A DNA stretch of 64,000 bases, taken from contig NZ_LIPT01000003.1 in assembly GCF_001418225.1 (NCBI RefSeq), positions 186,001 to 250,000 on the forward strand, in the 5' to 3' direction. The DNA is from Pannonibacter indicus. GTDB taxonomy: Bacteria > Pseudomonadota > Alphaproteobacteria > Rhizobiales > Stappiaceae. The notes below the pieces were generated by a model. That model was not told the DNA's origin. It saw only the letters and a program-made list of their open reading frames with translations, and ran no database searches. The position numbers and the translations under genes are program-made. This document shows positions 28,175 to 37,038 of this stretch, one piece after another; position 1 is the first letter of the stretch, and every line of letters starts with the position of its first letter.

Positions 28175-29560
28175 ATGCATACGATTCCCCGCCAGACCTG
28201 GGTGCGCCCGGAGGATGAGGGTTGGGAGGAGGTGCTGGAGCGCTTTCTGGCTGAGCATCCGGATATCGACACTTTCGAGGTGATCCTGCCGGACACCAAC
28301 GGAGTGCTGCGCGGCAAGTGGCTGCCCGGCACGGCGATCCGCAAGGTGTTCGAGGAAGGCGTTGCGCTGCCCTTCGCGCTGTTTGGCGTTGACGTCTGGG
28401 GGCGTGAGGTGGAGGAGACCGGCCTTCACATCGAGACGGGCGATATGGATGGCGTGTGCTGGCCGATTGCCCGCACGCTGACGCTGGTGCCCTGGACCGC
28501 CCGCAAGACGGCGCAGGTGCTGATGCACATGTATGACCGGGAGGGTAAACCCTTCCTCATTGATCCGCGCCATGTGCTGGACCGGATGAACGGCAAACTC
28601 GCCAGCCATGGCCTGTCGGCAACGGCGGCCTTCGAGCTGGAATTCTATCTCTTTGAGGAGAGCGAAGGCGACTGGAGCGGCCCGCCCAAGCCGGTCTTTG
28701 CCACCCATCTCGGCCCGGCCCGGCAGAACATGTATGCCCTGTCGGATCTTGAATCGCTGATGACGCTGGTGGATGAAATCCGGCGCGGGGCGGAAATGCA
28801 GGACATTCCGGCCGATGCGGCAGTGTCCGAAGCGGCTCCCGGCCAGTTCGAGCTCAACCTGCACCACCGGCGCGATGCGCTGATGGCGGCCGACGATGCT
28901 GTTCTCCTGCGCCGGCTCGTGGCGGGCGTTGCCCGCAAGCACAATCTCAAGGCCTCCTTCATGGCCAAGCCCTTCGTGGACTGGCCCGGCAACGGCATGC
29001 ATGTGCACGTGTCGCTGGAGAACGAACTGGGCAATATCTTTGCCGATCCTGTGGAAGGGGAGACGCGCCTCCAGCACGCCATCGCCGGTCTGCTCGACAC
29101 CATGCCCCAGTCGCTGCTGCTTTATATTTCGACCTTCAACGGCTTCCGCCGCATGCAGCCGGGCTCCTATGCGCCCACATCGATCTGCTGGGGCTATGAC
29201 AACCGCTCGGTGGCCCTGCGCGTTCCGGCCAGCAAGCCGGCGGCCTCCCGCATCGAGCACAGGATCGCGGGCGCCGATGCCAACCCCTATCTGGTGCTGA
29301 CCGGCGTCATTTCCGGCATGCTGGACGGCATCAGTGCCGGTGTCATGCCGCCCCCGCCGGTCGAGGGCAATGCCTATGAGAAAGGCTACAAGCGCCTGAC
29401 GCCGTGGATGGACGAGGCGATCGACGCCTTTGAAGCCTCTGCCCGGATGAAGGAGGCAGTGGGCCACCACATGCACAAGGTTCTGACCGACATCAAGCGG
29501 GAGGAACTCAATGCCTTTGGCCGCGAGATTTCCAGCCTGGAGCGGCAGACATATTTGTGA
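28175..29560 (+). CDS. puuA: Glutamine synthetase-family enzyme, probable gamma-glutamylputrescine synthetase (copy 2)
   Basis: A 461-residue GS-fold ligase paralogous to the enzyme at 25679-27073 and divergent from the regulator. Visible motifs are VILPDTNGVLRGKWLPG in the N-terminal domain, WPGNGMHVHVSLENELG (metal site), NRSVALRVPASKPAASRIE and GADANPYLVLTGVISG. It differs from copy 1 along its whole length, so it is not a recent duplicate. The two may prefer different amines (for example putrescine versus longer polyamines or ethanolamine) or form mixed oligomers. The ATG follows GGAAGGAGAGCCATC. The PotF gene lies 204 bases downstream on the same strand. Confidence 0.87.
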   Translation: MHTIPRQTWVRPEDEGWEEVLERFLAEHPDIDTFEVILPDTNGVLRGKWLPGTAIRKVFEEGVALPFALFGVDVWGREVEETGLHIETGDMDGVCWPIARTLTLVPWTARKTAQVLMHMYDREGKPFLIDPRHVLDRMNGKLASHGLSATAAFELEFYLFEESEGDWSGPPKPVFATHLGPARQNMYALSDLESLMTLVDEIRRGAEMQDIPADAAVSEAAPGQFELNLHHRRDALMAADDAVLLRRLVAGVARKHNLKASFMAKPFVDWPGNGMHVHVSLENELGNIFADPVEGETRLQHAIAGLLDTMPQSLLLYISTFNGFRRMQPGSYAPTSICWGYDNRSVALRVPASKPAASRIEHRIAGADANPYLVLTGVISGMLDGISAGVMPPPPVEGNAYEKGYKRLTPWMDEAIDAFEASARMKEAVGHHMHKVLTDIKREELNAFGREISSLERQTYL

Positions 29561-29764
29561 CGTGCAACCGTGCTGAAAGGGAAGGCGGATGTGTGCCGCA
29601 AAAATGATCGTCCGGAGCCTATCAAGCTGTTGAGCCTTTGAGATTTCGCTTCTAGTCTCAATGGCAATGGCATAGACGCTGGCCGGTCGCGGCCTCGCCT
29701 CCGGCACGGCGGCTATGTGAGAAAACCGGGCGCAGGCCCGCTGCAATCAGTGGAGACGGAACAG

Positions 29765-30853
29765 ATGTTGAAGGCCATTCTTTCGGGTGTCGCGGCCGCC
29801 GCGCTTGTGGCGGGCTCCGCAGCAGCCCAGCAGCGCGTGGTGAATGTCTACAACTGGTCGGATTATATCGACGAATCGATCCTGGCCGACTTCACCCAGG
29901 AAACCGGCATCCGCGTGGTCTATGACGTCTTTGACAGCAACGAAACGCTTGAGACCAAGCTGCTGGCAGGCGGCACCGGCTACGACATCGTGGTCCCGAC
30001 GGGCACCTTCCTCGGCCGTCAGATCCAGGCCGGCGTGTTCCAGAAGCTCGACAAGTCGAAGCTGCCGAACCTCGTGCACATGTGGCCGGAAATTTCCGAG
30101 CGCCTGACCAAATATGATCCGGGCAACGAATACGCCATCAATTACATGTGGGGCACCACCGGCATCGGCTACAACGTCGACAAGATCAAGGAACGCATGC
30201 CGGACGCTCCGACCGGCAGCTGGGACATGGTGTTCAAGCCGGAAGTGATCTCCAAGTTCGCTGATTGCGGTATCTTCATGCTCGATACGCCTGAAGAAAT
30301 GATCCCCGCCGCCCTGAACTATCTGGGCCTCAACCCGGACAGCGACAGTGCCGAGGACATTGAAAAGGCCGGCGAACTGCTTGCGACGATCAAGCCTTAT
30401 ATCACCAAGTTCCATTCGTCGGAGTATATCAACGCGCTCGCCAATGGCGATGCCTGCATGGCGGTCGGCTGGTCAGGCGACATCCTGCAGGCGCGTGACC
30501 GTGCGGCAGAAGCCAACAACGGCGTCACCGTCGAGTACTCCATCCCGAAGGAAGGTGCGCTGATGTGGTTCGACAACATGGCTATCCCCTCGGATGCCAA
30601 GAACGTCGCCGAGGCGCACGAGTTCCTGAACTACATCATGCGGCCTGAGGTGATCGCCAAGGCCTCGAACTATGTGTTCTATGCCAACGGCAACAAGGAC
30701 AGCCAGCCGCTGCTGAACAAGGATGTCCTCGAAGATAGCGCGATCTACCCGGATGAAGAGACGATCAAGAAGCTCTACACCGTGTCGACCAAGAATGCGC
30801 AGATCAGCCGCATTCAGAACCGTGTCTGGACCAAGGTCAAGAGCGGCCGCTGA
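29765..30853 (+). CDS. potF: Polyamine ABC transporter periplasmic binding protein
   Basis: A 362-residue PotD/PotF-type solute-binding protein that captures putrescine or spermidine in the periplasm. The Sec signal is residues 1 to about 22 (MLKAILSGVAAAALVAGSAAAQ). The mature N-terminus, VVNVYNWSDYIDESILADF, is the classic PotF motif with the binding-site Trp and Ser. TGYDIVVPTGTFLG and WSGDILQARDRA line the pocket. The start follows GGAGACGGAACAG. It is first in potFGHI and is separated from potG by a strong hairpin, so it should be made in excess over the membrane parts. Confidence 0.93.
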   Translation: MLKAILSGVAAAALVAGSAAAQQRVVNVYNWSDYIDESILADFTQETGIRVVYDVFDSNETLETKLLAGGTGYDIVVPTGTFLGRQIQAGVFQKLDKSKLPNLVHMWPEISERLTKYDPGNEYAINYMWGTTGIGYNVDKIKERMPDAPTGSWDMVFKPEVISKFADCGIFMLDTPEEMIPAALNYLGLNPDSDSAEDIEKAGELLATIKPYITKFHSSEYINALANGDACMAVGWSGDILQARDRAAEANNGVTVEYSIPKEGALMWFDNMAIPSDAKNVAEAHEFLNYIMRPEVIAKASNYVFYANGNKDSQPLLNKDVLEDSAIYPDEETIKKLYTVSTKNAQISRIQNRVWTKVKSGR

Positions 30854-30862
30854 CAGTCTCTG

Positions 30863-30890
30863 GCCCGGCGCAGCATTGGCTGCGCCGGGC
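30863..30890 (+). terminator. Intercistronic hairpin between potF and potG
   Basis: A perfect 12-bp stem GCCCGGCGCAGC/GCTGCGCCGGGC with an ATTG loop is followed by only TTCTG. It lies 10 bases after the potF stop and is a likely leaky terminator or mRNA 3'-end stabiliser that raises potF over potGHI. Confidence 0.7.
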
Positions 30891-30953
30891 TTCTGACCAG
30901 GCATCCCAAGGGGTGGGACGCCGGACATTTTCCGGTAGCGTTGGGGGTGGAAT

Positions 30954-32111
30954 TTGGCCAAGAAACCGATCGGACCGGTGCGGCGGTCCTTTGCACCCTG
31001 GGAAAATCCCCAGTCGGTCCCTTTCATCGAATTCCGCAATGTCACCAAGCGCTTCGGTGATTTTACCGCCGTCGATAACCTCAGCCTCAAGATTTATGAG
31101 CGCGAGTTCTTCGCCCTGCTCGGCGGGTCCGGCTGCGGCAAGACGACGATGATGCGCATGCTGGCCGGCTTTGAAACGCCGACCGAGGGCGAGATCCTCC
31201 TGGATGGCCAGAACCTGTCCGGCGTGCCGCCCTACCGCCGCCCTGTCAACATGATGTTCCAGTCCTATGCGCTGTTCCCGCATATGAGCGTCGAGGCCAA
31301 TATCGCCTTCGGCCTGAAGCAGGACGGCATGGCCAAGGCGCACATCGAGGCGCGCGTGGCCGAAATGCTGCGCCTGACCAAGCTGGAGAAATTCGGCAAG
31401 CGCAAGCCGCACCAGCTTTCCGGCGGCCAGCGCCAGCGCGTGGCTCTGGCCCGCTCACTCGCCAAGCGGCCCAAGGTGCTGCTGCTGGACGAGCCGCTGG
31501 GTGCGCTGGACCGCAAGCTGCGCGAGGAAACCCAGTTCGAGCTGATGGCTCTTCAGGAAGAGCTGAAAATGACTTTCCTGGTCGTCACGCATGATCAGGA
31601 AGAGGCCATGACCATGGCTGACCGTATCGCCGTCATGGATGCGGGCGAGATCATTCAGGTGGCAACTCCGGCCGAGATCTATGAAACGCCGAACAGCCGC
31701 TTCGTGGCCGATTTCATCGGCGACATCAATCTGATCGAGGCCACTGTTACCGAGCGCGGCGAAGGCGGAACGAAGCTGTCGGTGAGCGGAGATCATGGTG
31801 GCTTCCTCATCGATACGCTGCAGGACACCAGCGCTGCCGTCGGGGAGACTGTCTGGTATGCGGTCCGTCCCGAAAAGATCACTATCGAACACGGCACGCA
31901 GGAGCCGGGCGGGGTCAACAAGGTGGGTGCGGAGGTCTGGGACATCGCCTATCTGGGCGACATGTCCGTCTATCACTCGCGCGCCGGAGAGGGCATGACC
32001 ATGCGCTCGACCGTGACCAACCGCACCCGTCTCGTCGAACGGCCGATCGGCTGGGATGACAAGGTGGTCCTGTCCTGGGGACGGGACGCAGGGGTGATCC
32101 TCACACACTGA
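30954..32111 (+). CDS. potG: Polyamine ABC transporter ATP-binding protein
   Basis: A 385-residue ABC ATPase that powers polyamine uptake. It has Walker A GGSGCGKTT, signature LSGGQRQRVALARSLA, Walker B VLLLDEPLGALD and the switch His in VVTHDQEEAM. A C-terminal TOBE domain spans about residues 285-380. The start appears to be TTG at 30954 (Met-Ala-Lys-Lys). No ATG or GTG gives a full N-terminus, and a G-rich purine run sits upstream. A non-ATG start would lower its translation, in line with the hairpin in front of it. It is second in potFGHI. Confidence 0.93.
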   Translation: MAKKPIGPVRRSFAPWENPQSVPFIEFRNVTKRFGDFTAVDNLSLKIYEREFFALLGGSGCGKTTMMRMLAGFETPTEGEILLDGQNLSGVPPYRRPVNMMFQSYALFPHMSVEANIAFGLKQDGMAKAHIEARVAEMLRLTKLEKFGKRKPHQLSGGQRQRVALARSLAKRPKVLLLDEPLGALDRKLREETQFELMALQEELKMTFLVVTHDQEEAMTMADRIAVMDAGEIIQVATPAEIYETPNSRFVADFIGDINLIEATVTERGEGGTKLSVSGDHGGFLIDTLQDTSAAVGETVWYAVRPEKITIEHGTQEPGGVNKVGAEVWDIAYLGDMSVYHSRAGEGMTMRSTVTNRTRLVERPIGWDDKVVLSWGRDAGVILTH

Positions 32112-32193
32112 GGCTGACGCACGGGGTGCCGGGCGTCACGCGCCGCAGATCCTGCTGCCCTCTGCAGGCGGCTTCTTGGAAGGGACGGGGACG

Positions 32194-33120
32194 ATGGAAG
32201 AAACCGGTCTTGGGAAACTCAAGGGCAAGCTGGGGAAATGGCTGGTCATCAGCATTCCCTATGCCTGGCTGATGCTGTTCTTCCTCGTTCCCTTCTTCAT
32301 TGTCTTCAAGATCTCGCTGTCGCATGTCGCGGTCTCGATCCCGCCTTATGCGCCTGTGTTCGACTGGTCGGCCGGCTGGGACGGCTTCAAGGAGGCCTTC
32401 TCCGAACTCAGCTTTGAAAATTATGTCTGGCTGATCGAGGATGATCTTTACTGGCGCTCCTATCTGTCGAGCGTCACCATTGCTGCGGTTTCCACCTTCA
32501 TCACGCTGCTGGTGGGCTACCCTATCGCCTATGGCATGGCCCGCAGCCCCAAATCCTGGCGGCCGACCCTGCTGATGCTGGTCATCCTGCCGTTCTGGAC
32601 CTCTTTCCTGATCCGCGTCTACGCCTGGATCGGCATCCTGAAGAATGAAGGCCTGCTCAATCAGCTGCTGCTGTGGGTTGGCGTCATCGACCAGCCTTTG
32701 TCGATCCTGAACACCAATACGGCCGTCTATATTGGTATCGTCTATTCCTATCTGCCGTTCCTCGTCCTGCCGCTTTATGCCAGCCTTGAAAAGCTGGACG
32801 AGAGCCTGCTGGAGGCGGCGCAGGATCTGGGCTGCCCGCCGTGGAAGGCCTTCTGGACGATCACCTTTCCGCTGTCGATCCCCGGTGTCATTGCGGGCTG
32901 TTTCCTGGTGTTCATTCCCGCTGTCGGTGAGTTCGTCATCCCCGATCTTCTCGGCGGTTCGCAGACGCTGATGATCGGTAAGACCCTGTGGCTGGAGTTC
33001 TTCAACAACCGTGACTGGCCGGTTTCCTCCGCAGTGGCGGTGGTGCTGCTGCTCATTCTGGTCATTCCCATCGTGTTGTTCCAGCGGCAGCAGCAGAAGG
33101 CTTCGGAGAAGGCGGCATGA
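32194..33120 (+). CDS. potH: Polyamine ABC transporter permease subunit
   Basis: A 308-residue inner-membrane permease with six helices. The first is at about residues 20-45 (WLVISIPYAWLMLFFLVPFF). The ABC coupling loop (EAA motif) is EAAQDLGCPPWKAFWTITFP. The C-terminal segment GEFVIPDLLGGSQTLMIG is characteristic of PotH/PotB. The ATG at 32194 has GGGGACG in front; a TTG six codons earlier is less likely. Its stop overlaps the potI start (ATGA). Confidence 0.93.
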   Translation: MEETGLGKLKGKLGKWLVISIPYAWLMLFFLVPFFIVFKISLSHVAVSIPPYAPVFDWSAGWDGFKEAFSELSFENYVWLIEDDLYWRSYLSSVTIAAVSTFITLLVGYPIAYGMARSPKSWRPTLLMLVILPFWTSFLIRVYAWIGILKNEGLLNQLLLWVGVIDQPLSILNTNTAVYIGIVYSYLPFLVLPLYASLEKLDESLLEAAQDLGCPPWKAFWTITFPLSIPGVIAGCFLVFIPAVGEFVIPDLLGGSQTLMIGKTLWLEFFNNRDWPVSSAVAVVLLLILVIPIVLFQRQQQKASEKAA

Positions 33121-33941
33121 AAAACGGTCCCTCCTGGTTCAACGTCACGTCGCTGGTACTGGGGTTCTCCTTCCTCTACCTGCCGATCGTCATTCTGGTG
33201 GTCTTTTCCTTCAACGAGTCGCGTCTTGTGACCGTGTGGGGCGGGTTTTCGACCAAGTGGTACGTGGAGCTGATGAACAATCAGCAGCTTCTGGAGGCAG
33301 CTGGCGTCACCTTGCGGGTGGCCTTCCTCTCCGCCACCCTGGCCACCGTTATCGGCACGCTGGCAGCCCTGGTTCTGGTGCGCTTCGGCCGGTTTCCGGG
33401 CCGTACCCTGTTCTCGGGCATGATCTTCGCCCCGCTGGTGATGCCGGAAGTCATCCTTGGCCTGTCGCTGCTGCTGCTCTTCGTGGCTATTGATCAGGCG
33501 CGCGGCTTCTGGACGATCATGCTGGCTCACACCACGTTCGCCGCCTGCTATGTGGCGGTGGTGGTGCAGTCACGCCTTGTCGGCTTCGACCGTTCGCTGG
33601 AGGAAGCCGCGCAGGATCTCGGCTGCCCGCCCGCGCGCACCTTCTTCGTCATCACCCTGCCGCTGATCCTGCCGGGCGTCATTGCCGGCTGGATGCTGGC
33701 CTTCACCCTGTCGCTGGATGATCTGGTGATCGCCAGCTTCACCACAGGCCCCGGCGCGACGACGCTACCCATGAAGATCTATTCGCAAGTGCGTCTGGGC
33801 GTGACGCCGGAAATCAACGCGGCCTGTACGATCCTTGTGGGCATTGTGACGGTTGTCGTCATCGCCACATCGATCCTGACGCGGCGCAGCCAGCTGCAAC
33901 GCGAGAGCGATCAGCGCCGGGCGATTGCGGCCGGGGGGTGA
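33117..33941 (+). CDS. potI: Polyamine ABC transporter permease subunit
   Basis: A 274-residue inner-membrane permease with six helices, partner of PotH. The N-terminal helix SLVLGFSFLYLPIVILVVFS and the motif FNESRLVTVWGGFSTKWY are typical of PotI/PotC. The EAA coupling loop reads EAAQDLGCPPARTFFVITLP, nearly the same as in PotH. LSLDDLVIASFTTGPGATTLP is the conserved late segment. Its start overlaps the potH stop by four bases. It is last in the importer operon. Confidence 0.93.
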   Translation: MKNGPSWFNVTSLVLGFSFLYLPIVILVVFSFNESRLVTVWGGFSTKWYVELMNNQQLLEAAGVTLRVAFLSATLATVIGTLAALVLVRFGRFPGRTLFSGMIFAPLVMPEVILGLSLLLLFVAIDQARGFWTIMLAHTTFAACYVAVVVQSRLVGFDRSLEEAAQDLGCPPARTFFVITLPLILPGVIAGWMLAFTLSLDDLVIASFTTGPGATTLPMKIYSQVRLGVTPEINAACTILVGIVTVVVIATSILTRRSQLQRESDQRRAIAAGG

Positions 33942-34041
33942 CTTGCCATTCAACTTAGCCGAGGCAGGGCTTTGGCCGCTTGTAAACTATCTGCAAGACG
34001 TCCTATAGAACTTCGAGCAATATAGCCGAAGGAATATATCG

Positions 34042-34842
34042 ATGAGTGAGCAGGAAGGCGCGCGGCGGCGGAGTTCTGCGGCATCGTTCGGAGCAGGGAC
34101 CGGTATAGGTGCACTTGGTGGCCTCATCGGGCTTGGCGGTGCCGAGTTCCGGCTGCCATTGCTCATCGGCCTGTTCCGTTTTCCAGCCTTGGAGGCTGTT
34201 ATTCTCAACAAGACGATCAGTCTTGTTGTCGTGGCGTCGGCATTGCCATTCCGGACTGCAGCGGTCCCTTTTTCCCTCGTCATAAGCCACTGGTTCGTTG
34301 TGCTGAACCTGCTGGCTGGCAGTTTGCTGGGAGCATGGTACGGAGCGGGCTGGGCTACACGCCTGCGCTCGCAAACCCTCTATCGGGTCATCGCCATCAT
34401 GCTGGTCCTGATCGCGGTGGTTCTTCTTTTCGGCCATGGAGTGGTGTCAGGTGAGCCTGCAGTGACCGGAAAGGCGCAGATCGTCGCAGGGGTTCTCGCC
34501 GGTTTTTTGATTGGAGTGGTGGCCTCTTTGCTCGGAGTGGCCGGCGGCGAACTGCTGATACCTGTTCTTGTTCTTCTCTTCGGTGCCGACATCAAGCTGG
34601 CGGGGAGCCTGTCACTGGCAGTGAGCCTGCCGACAATGCTTGCCGGTTTTTCGAGATACAGTCAGGACGCGAGCTTCGCAGCTATACGGCGGAACGGAAA
34701 ATTCGTCCTGATCATGGCTGCGGGCTCGGTTCTGGGTACATTTGCTGGAGCGCAGCTTCTCGGCATAATTCCTGATCATGTCCTTCTGCCGCTCCTGGCA
34801 GCTATCCTTCTCATTTCGGCGGTCAAGGTGTGGCGTCATTGA
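34042..34842 (+). CDS. TauE/SafE (TSUP) family membrane permease
   Basis: A 266-residue membrane protein of the sulfite-exporter/TauE-SafE family with about eight helices in two repeats. The family glycine-rich motifs are GALGGLIGLGGAEFRLPLLIG (near residue 20, cited by position) and LLGVAGGELLIPVLVLLFGAD. Substrates of known members are small sulfur- or carbon-containing anions; none can be assigned here. It has its own ATG with GGAATATATC upstream. Compared with its neighbours it uses more AT-rich codons (ATA, AGA, TTT), which may reflect transfer or relaxed selection. No sulfur-metabolism gene is adjacent. Confidence 0.82.
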   Translation: MSEQEGARRRSSAASFGAGTGIGALGGLIGLGGAEFRLPLLIGLFRFPALEAVILNKTISLVVVASALPFRTAAVPFSLVISHWFVVLNLLAGSLLGAWYGAGWATRLRSQTLYRVIAIMLVLIAVVLLFGHGVVSGEPAVTGKAQIVAGVLAGFLIGVVASLLGVAGGELLIPVLVLLFGADIKLAGSLSLAVSLPTMLAGFSRYSQDASFAAIRRNGKFVLIMAAGSVLGTFAGAQLLGIIPDHVLLPLLAAILLISAVKVWRH

Positions 34843-34963
34843 TCTTTTATGTCCTGCCCTGCGCATGAAGGGTTGCTTTAGATTTCCCCGTTAGACTGAC
34901 GCGCACTTGGACCCCTGTTACGGGTCCGGCCTGTTTCATGTGTTGGCGTATCAGGAGTCACCG

Positions 34964-36112
34964 GTGGAAAGCGTTTCTGCGGAACCGCAGGTTCTGGGTT
35001 CGGCGGCTGTCGAGGCTGCCAGCGGCATCCGCGGCATACTTCACCAGGAGGTGTCGCGCCCGCTGCTTGGGCGTCTCTGGGCCGCGCTGCCAGGCAATGC
35101 GGTGGCAACAGCATTCCAGCGGCCGGATGTCCTTGATGCGCTCAACCGCCATGTCGCTGCAACAGCGGGCGCCCAGATGCGCCTTCTGGAAGTGCGCGAT
35201 GCTGCGACCGGCCGTACCCGGATGCTTGTACCGCTGATGGTCACCCGCCGCGGCCCGCTGCGTATTGGCGGCATGCCGGATTTTGACCTCGCCGATCTTT
35301 GTGCTCCCGTGCTTGCCAGCGAAGCGCCGTTCCAGCCTTTTGAGGGCGGGGCCGTCTGGTCTTTGATCGACGAAGCGTTGCAGGATGTGGATCTGATCCG
35401 TTTTGCCAAGATGCCGCCGCGCATCAGCGGCTTTCCGAACCCGCTGTTTCATGTGCTGCGCCAGCCGGAAGCCGAACCGACATATGTTCTGGATCTTGAG
35501 GGCGGCTATGGCGCCGGCGGCTGGCGCAAGCGGTCGGTCTACAAGGAGGCGCGGGGCAAGTACCGCAAGCTGCAGGCGGAGGGTGTAAGTTTCGTACAGG
35601 CCGATGGCGTTGCACAGAAGGCTGCCTTCCTGCGTGAACTGCGCCGCCAGAGGGCGCAGCGCTTTGCGGAAAAGGGCTGGGCCAATCTGCTGGAGCAGGA
35701 CGCCTCGCAAGGGCGCTATTACGATGACCTGTTGGAAGGGCCTGTCGAGGTCTTCGCCTTGCAGGCGCAGGATGGTGAAATTGCAGGGGCCATCTGCGTG
35801 CTGTGCCACAACAGCATGGTCAGCGCGACGCTCATCTCCATGGGGGATGGGAAATGGCGCCGGTTCTCGCCGGGGCTTGTGCTCTTTGCCAAGCTGATCG
35901 AATGGGCGGAAGCCTCCGGCTACAACGAGCTGTGCTTTGGCGCGGGCGTCCAGTTCTACAAGCAGCGCTTCGGCGGTGATCCTGTCGAAACGCTGTCTTT
36001 CGAACGGGCGCTTACCGCGGCAGGCAGCGCCTATCTCGCTCTTCGCCGGCTGAAACGCATCGCCCGGCGGCTGCGTTCTGAGCGCCGCCTCCTGACCGCG
36101 GCAGAAGAGTGA
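34964..36112 (+). CDS. GNAT/CelD-type (BioF2-like) acyltransferase
   Basis: A 382-residue protein whose C-terminal half is an Acetyltransf_6 (CelD/BcsL, FemAB-like) domain. Segments include RKLQAEGVSFVQADG, FLRELRRQRAQRFAEKG, VFALQAQDGEIAGAICVL and LIEWAEASGYNELCFGAG. Members acylate polysaccharides, lipids or amino sugars, and the substrate here is unknown. The frame opens at a TTG at 34907. The GTG at 34964 has AGGAG at 34953-34957, ideally spaced, so the start is placed there. It stands alone between the TSUP permease and the CoA-transferase operon. Confidence 0.78.
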   Translation: MESVSAEPQVLGSAAVEAASGIRGILHQEVSRPLLGRLWAALPGNAVATAFQRPDVLDALNRHVAATAGAQMRLLEVRDAATGRTRMLVPLMVTRRGPLRIGGMPDFDLADLCAPVLASEAPFQPFEGGAVWSLIDEALQDVDLIRFAKMPPRISGFPNPLFHVLRQPEAEPTYVLDLEGGYGAGGWRKRSVYKEARGKYRKLQAEGVSFVQADGVAQKAAFLRELRRQRAQRFAEKGWANLLEQDASQGRYYDDLLEGPVEVFALQAQDGEIAGAICVLCHNSMVSATLISMGDGKWRRFSPGLVLFAKLIEWAEASGYNELCFGAGVQFYKQRFGGDPVETLSFERALTAAGSAYLALRRLKRIARRLRSERRLLTAAEE

Positions 36113-36194
36113 ACCGTTTAGTTTTTGACCTGAAGCGTTTGAAACGCCGTTCCCACCTTTCTGGCAGTTGACGCCTGCCGAAAATCTTAGTCTT

Positions 36195-36207
36195 GTTGCG
36201 TTGCAAC
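36195..36207. promoter_or_regulatory. GTTGCGTTGCAAC palindrome upstream of the CoA-transferase operon (PhaR-like site)
   Basis: The 13-base sequence GTTGC-GTT-GCAAC contains TGC-N3-GCA, the same core found at both phasin promoters (46054-46062, 46072-46080, 46726-46734). It lies 122 bases before the scoA ATG and 83 bases after the previous stop codon. Confidence 0.5.
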
Positions 36208-36328
36208 CTGGCCAGAGGGCCGGACCGGGCTGTCCGGTGCGGCCGGGGCTGCGGGAGGACTGCCGCGAGCGCGCGCATGCTGTGCCGGGCAGGGCTTGAG
36301 GGCCATGGCCGGATTTGAGGAGACAACG

Positions 36329-37024
36329 ATGAACAAGGTGTACCCGAACGCAAAGGCCGCCCTCGAGGGGCTTGTGTTTGACGGAATGACCATCATGGCC
36401 GGCGGTTTCGGCCTCTGCGGTATCCCGGAAAATCTCATCACGGCGCTGCGCGACAGCGGCACGAAGGACATCACCGCCATTTCCAACAATGCGGGCGTGG
36501 ATGACTTCGGCCTTGGCCTGCTGCTGCAGACCCGCCAGATCCGCAAGATGATCTCCTCCTATGTGGGCGAGAATGCCACCTTCGAGCGCCAGTATCTCAA
36601 TGGTGAGCTGGAACTGGAGTTCAACCCGCAGGGCACCCTGGCCGAGCGCATCCGTGCTGGCGGGGCGGGCATCCCCGGCTTCTACACTAAGACCGGCGTC
36701 GGCACGCTGATTGCCGAGGGCAAGGAGCACAAGGACTTCAACGGCGAGACCTACATTCTGGAAACCGGCCTCATCGCCGATGTTTCCCTCATCAAGGCCT
36801 GGAAGGCCGACAAGGAAGGCAACCTGATCTACCGCAAGACCGCGCGCAACTTCAATCCGATGATGGCGACAGCCGGCAGGAAGACGGTGGTGGAGGTCGA
36901 GCAGATCGTCGAGGTGGGCGAACTGGATCCGGACCAGATCCACACCCCCGGCATCTTCGTGGACCGCATCGTCGCCGGCACTTTTGAAAAGCGCATCGAA
37001 AAGCGCACCACGCGTGCAGCCTGA
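36329..37024 (+). CDS. scoA: 3-oxoacid CoA-transferase subunit A
   Basis: A 231-residue alpha subunit of a family I CoA-transferase, probably succinyl-CoA:acetoacetate type, that activates acetoacetate for oxidation. Its start is [15 protein letters not shown]. The glycine-rich CoA motif is [18 protein letters not shown], followed by [16 protein letters not shown] and the late [17 protein letters not shown]. Adipate/3-oxoadipate transferases (PcaIJ) look similar and are the alternative. The ATG at 36329 follows GAGGAGACAACG; an in-frame start 11 codons earlier is weaker. It is 14 bases upstream of scoB, in one operon. Confidence 0.9.
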   Translation: MNKVYPNAKAALEGLVFDGMTIMAGGFGLCGIPENLITALRDSGTKDITAISNNAGVDDFGLGLLLQTRQIRKMISSYVGENATFERQYLNGELELEFNPQGTLAERIRAGGAGIPGFYTKTGVGTLIAEGKEHKDFNGETYILETGLIADVSLIKAWKADKEGNLIYRKTARNFNPMMATAGRKTVVEVEQIVEVGELDPDQIHTPGIFVDRIVAGTFEKRIEKRTTRAA

Positions 37025-37038
37025 GGGGAGTTGGATAC

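Noticed and set aside
28112-29746. 544-codon minus-strand open frame over puuA copy 2
   Set aside because: The plus strand has the full glutamine synthetase motifs; the antisense frame reads through the promoter region.
34958-36943. 661-codon minus-strand open frame over the acyltransferase and scoA
   Set aside because: It crosses a gene boundary and an operon promoter on the other strand, and shows no protein family pattern.
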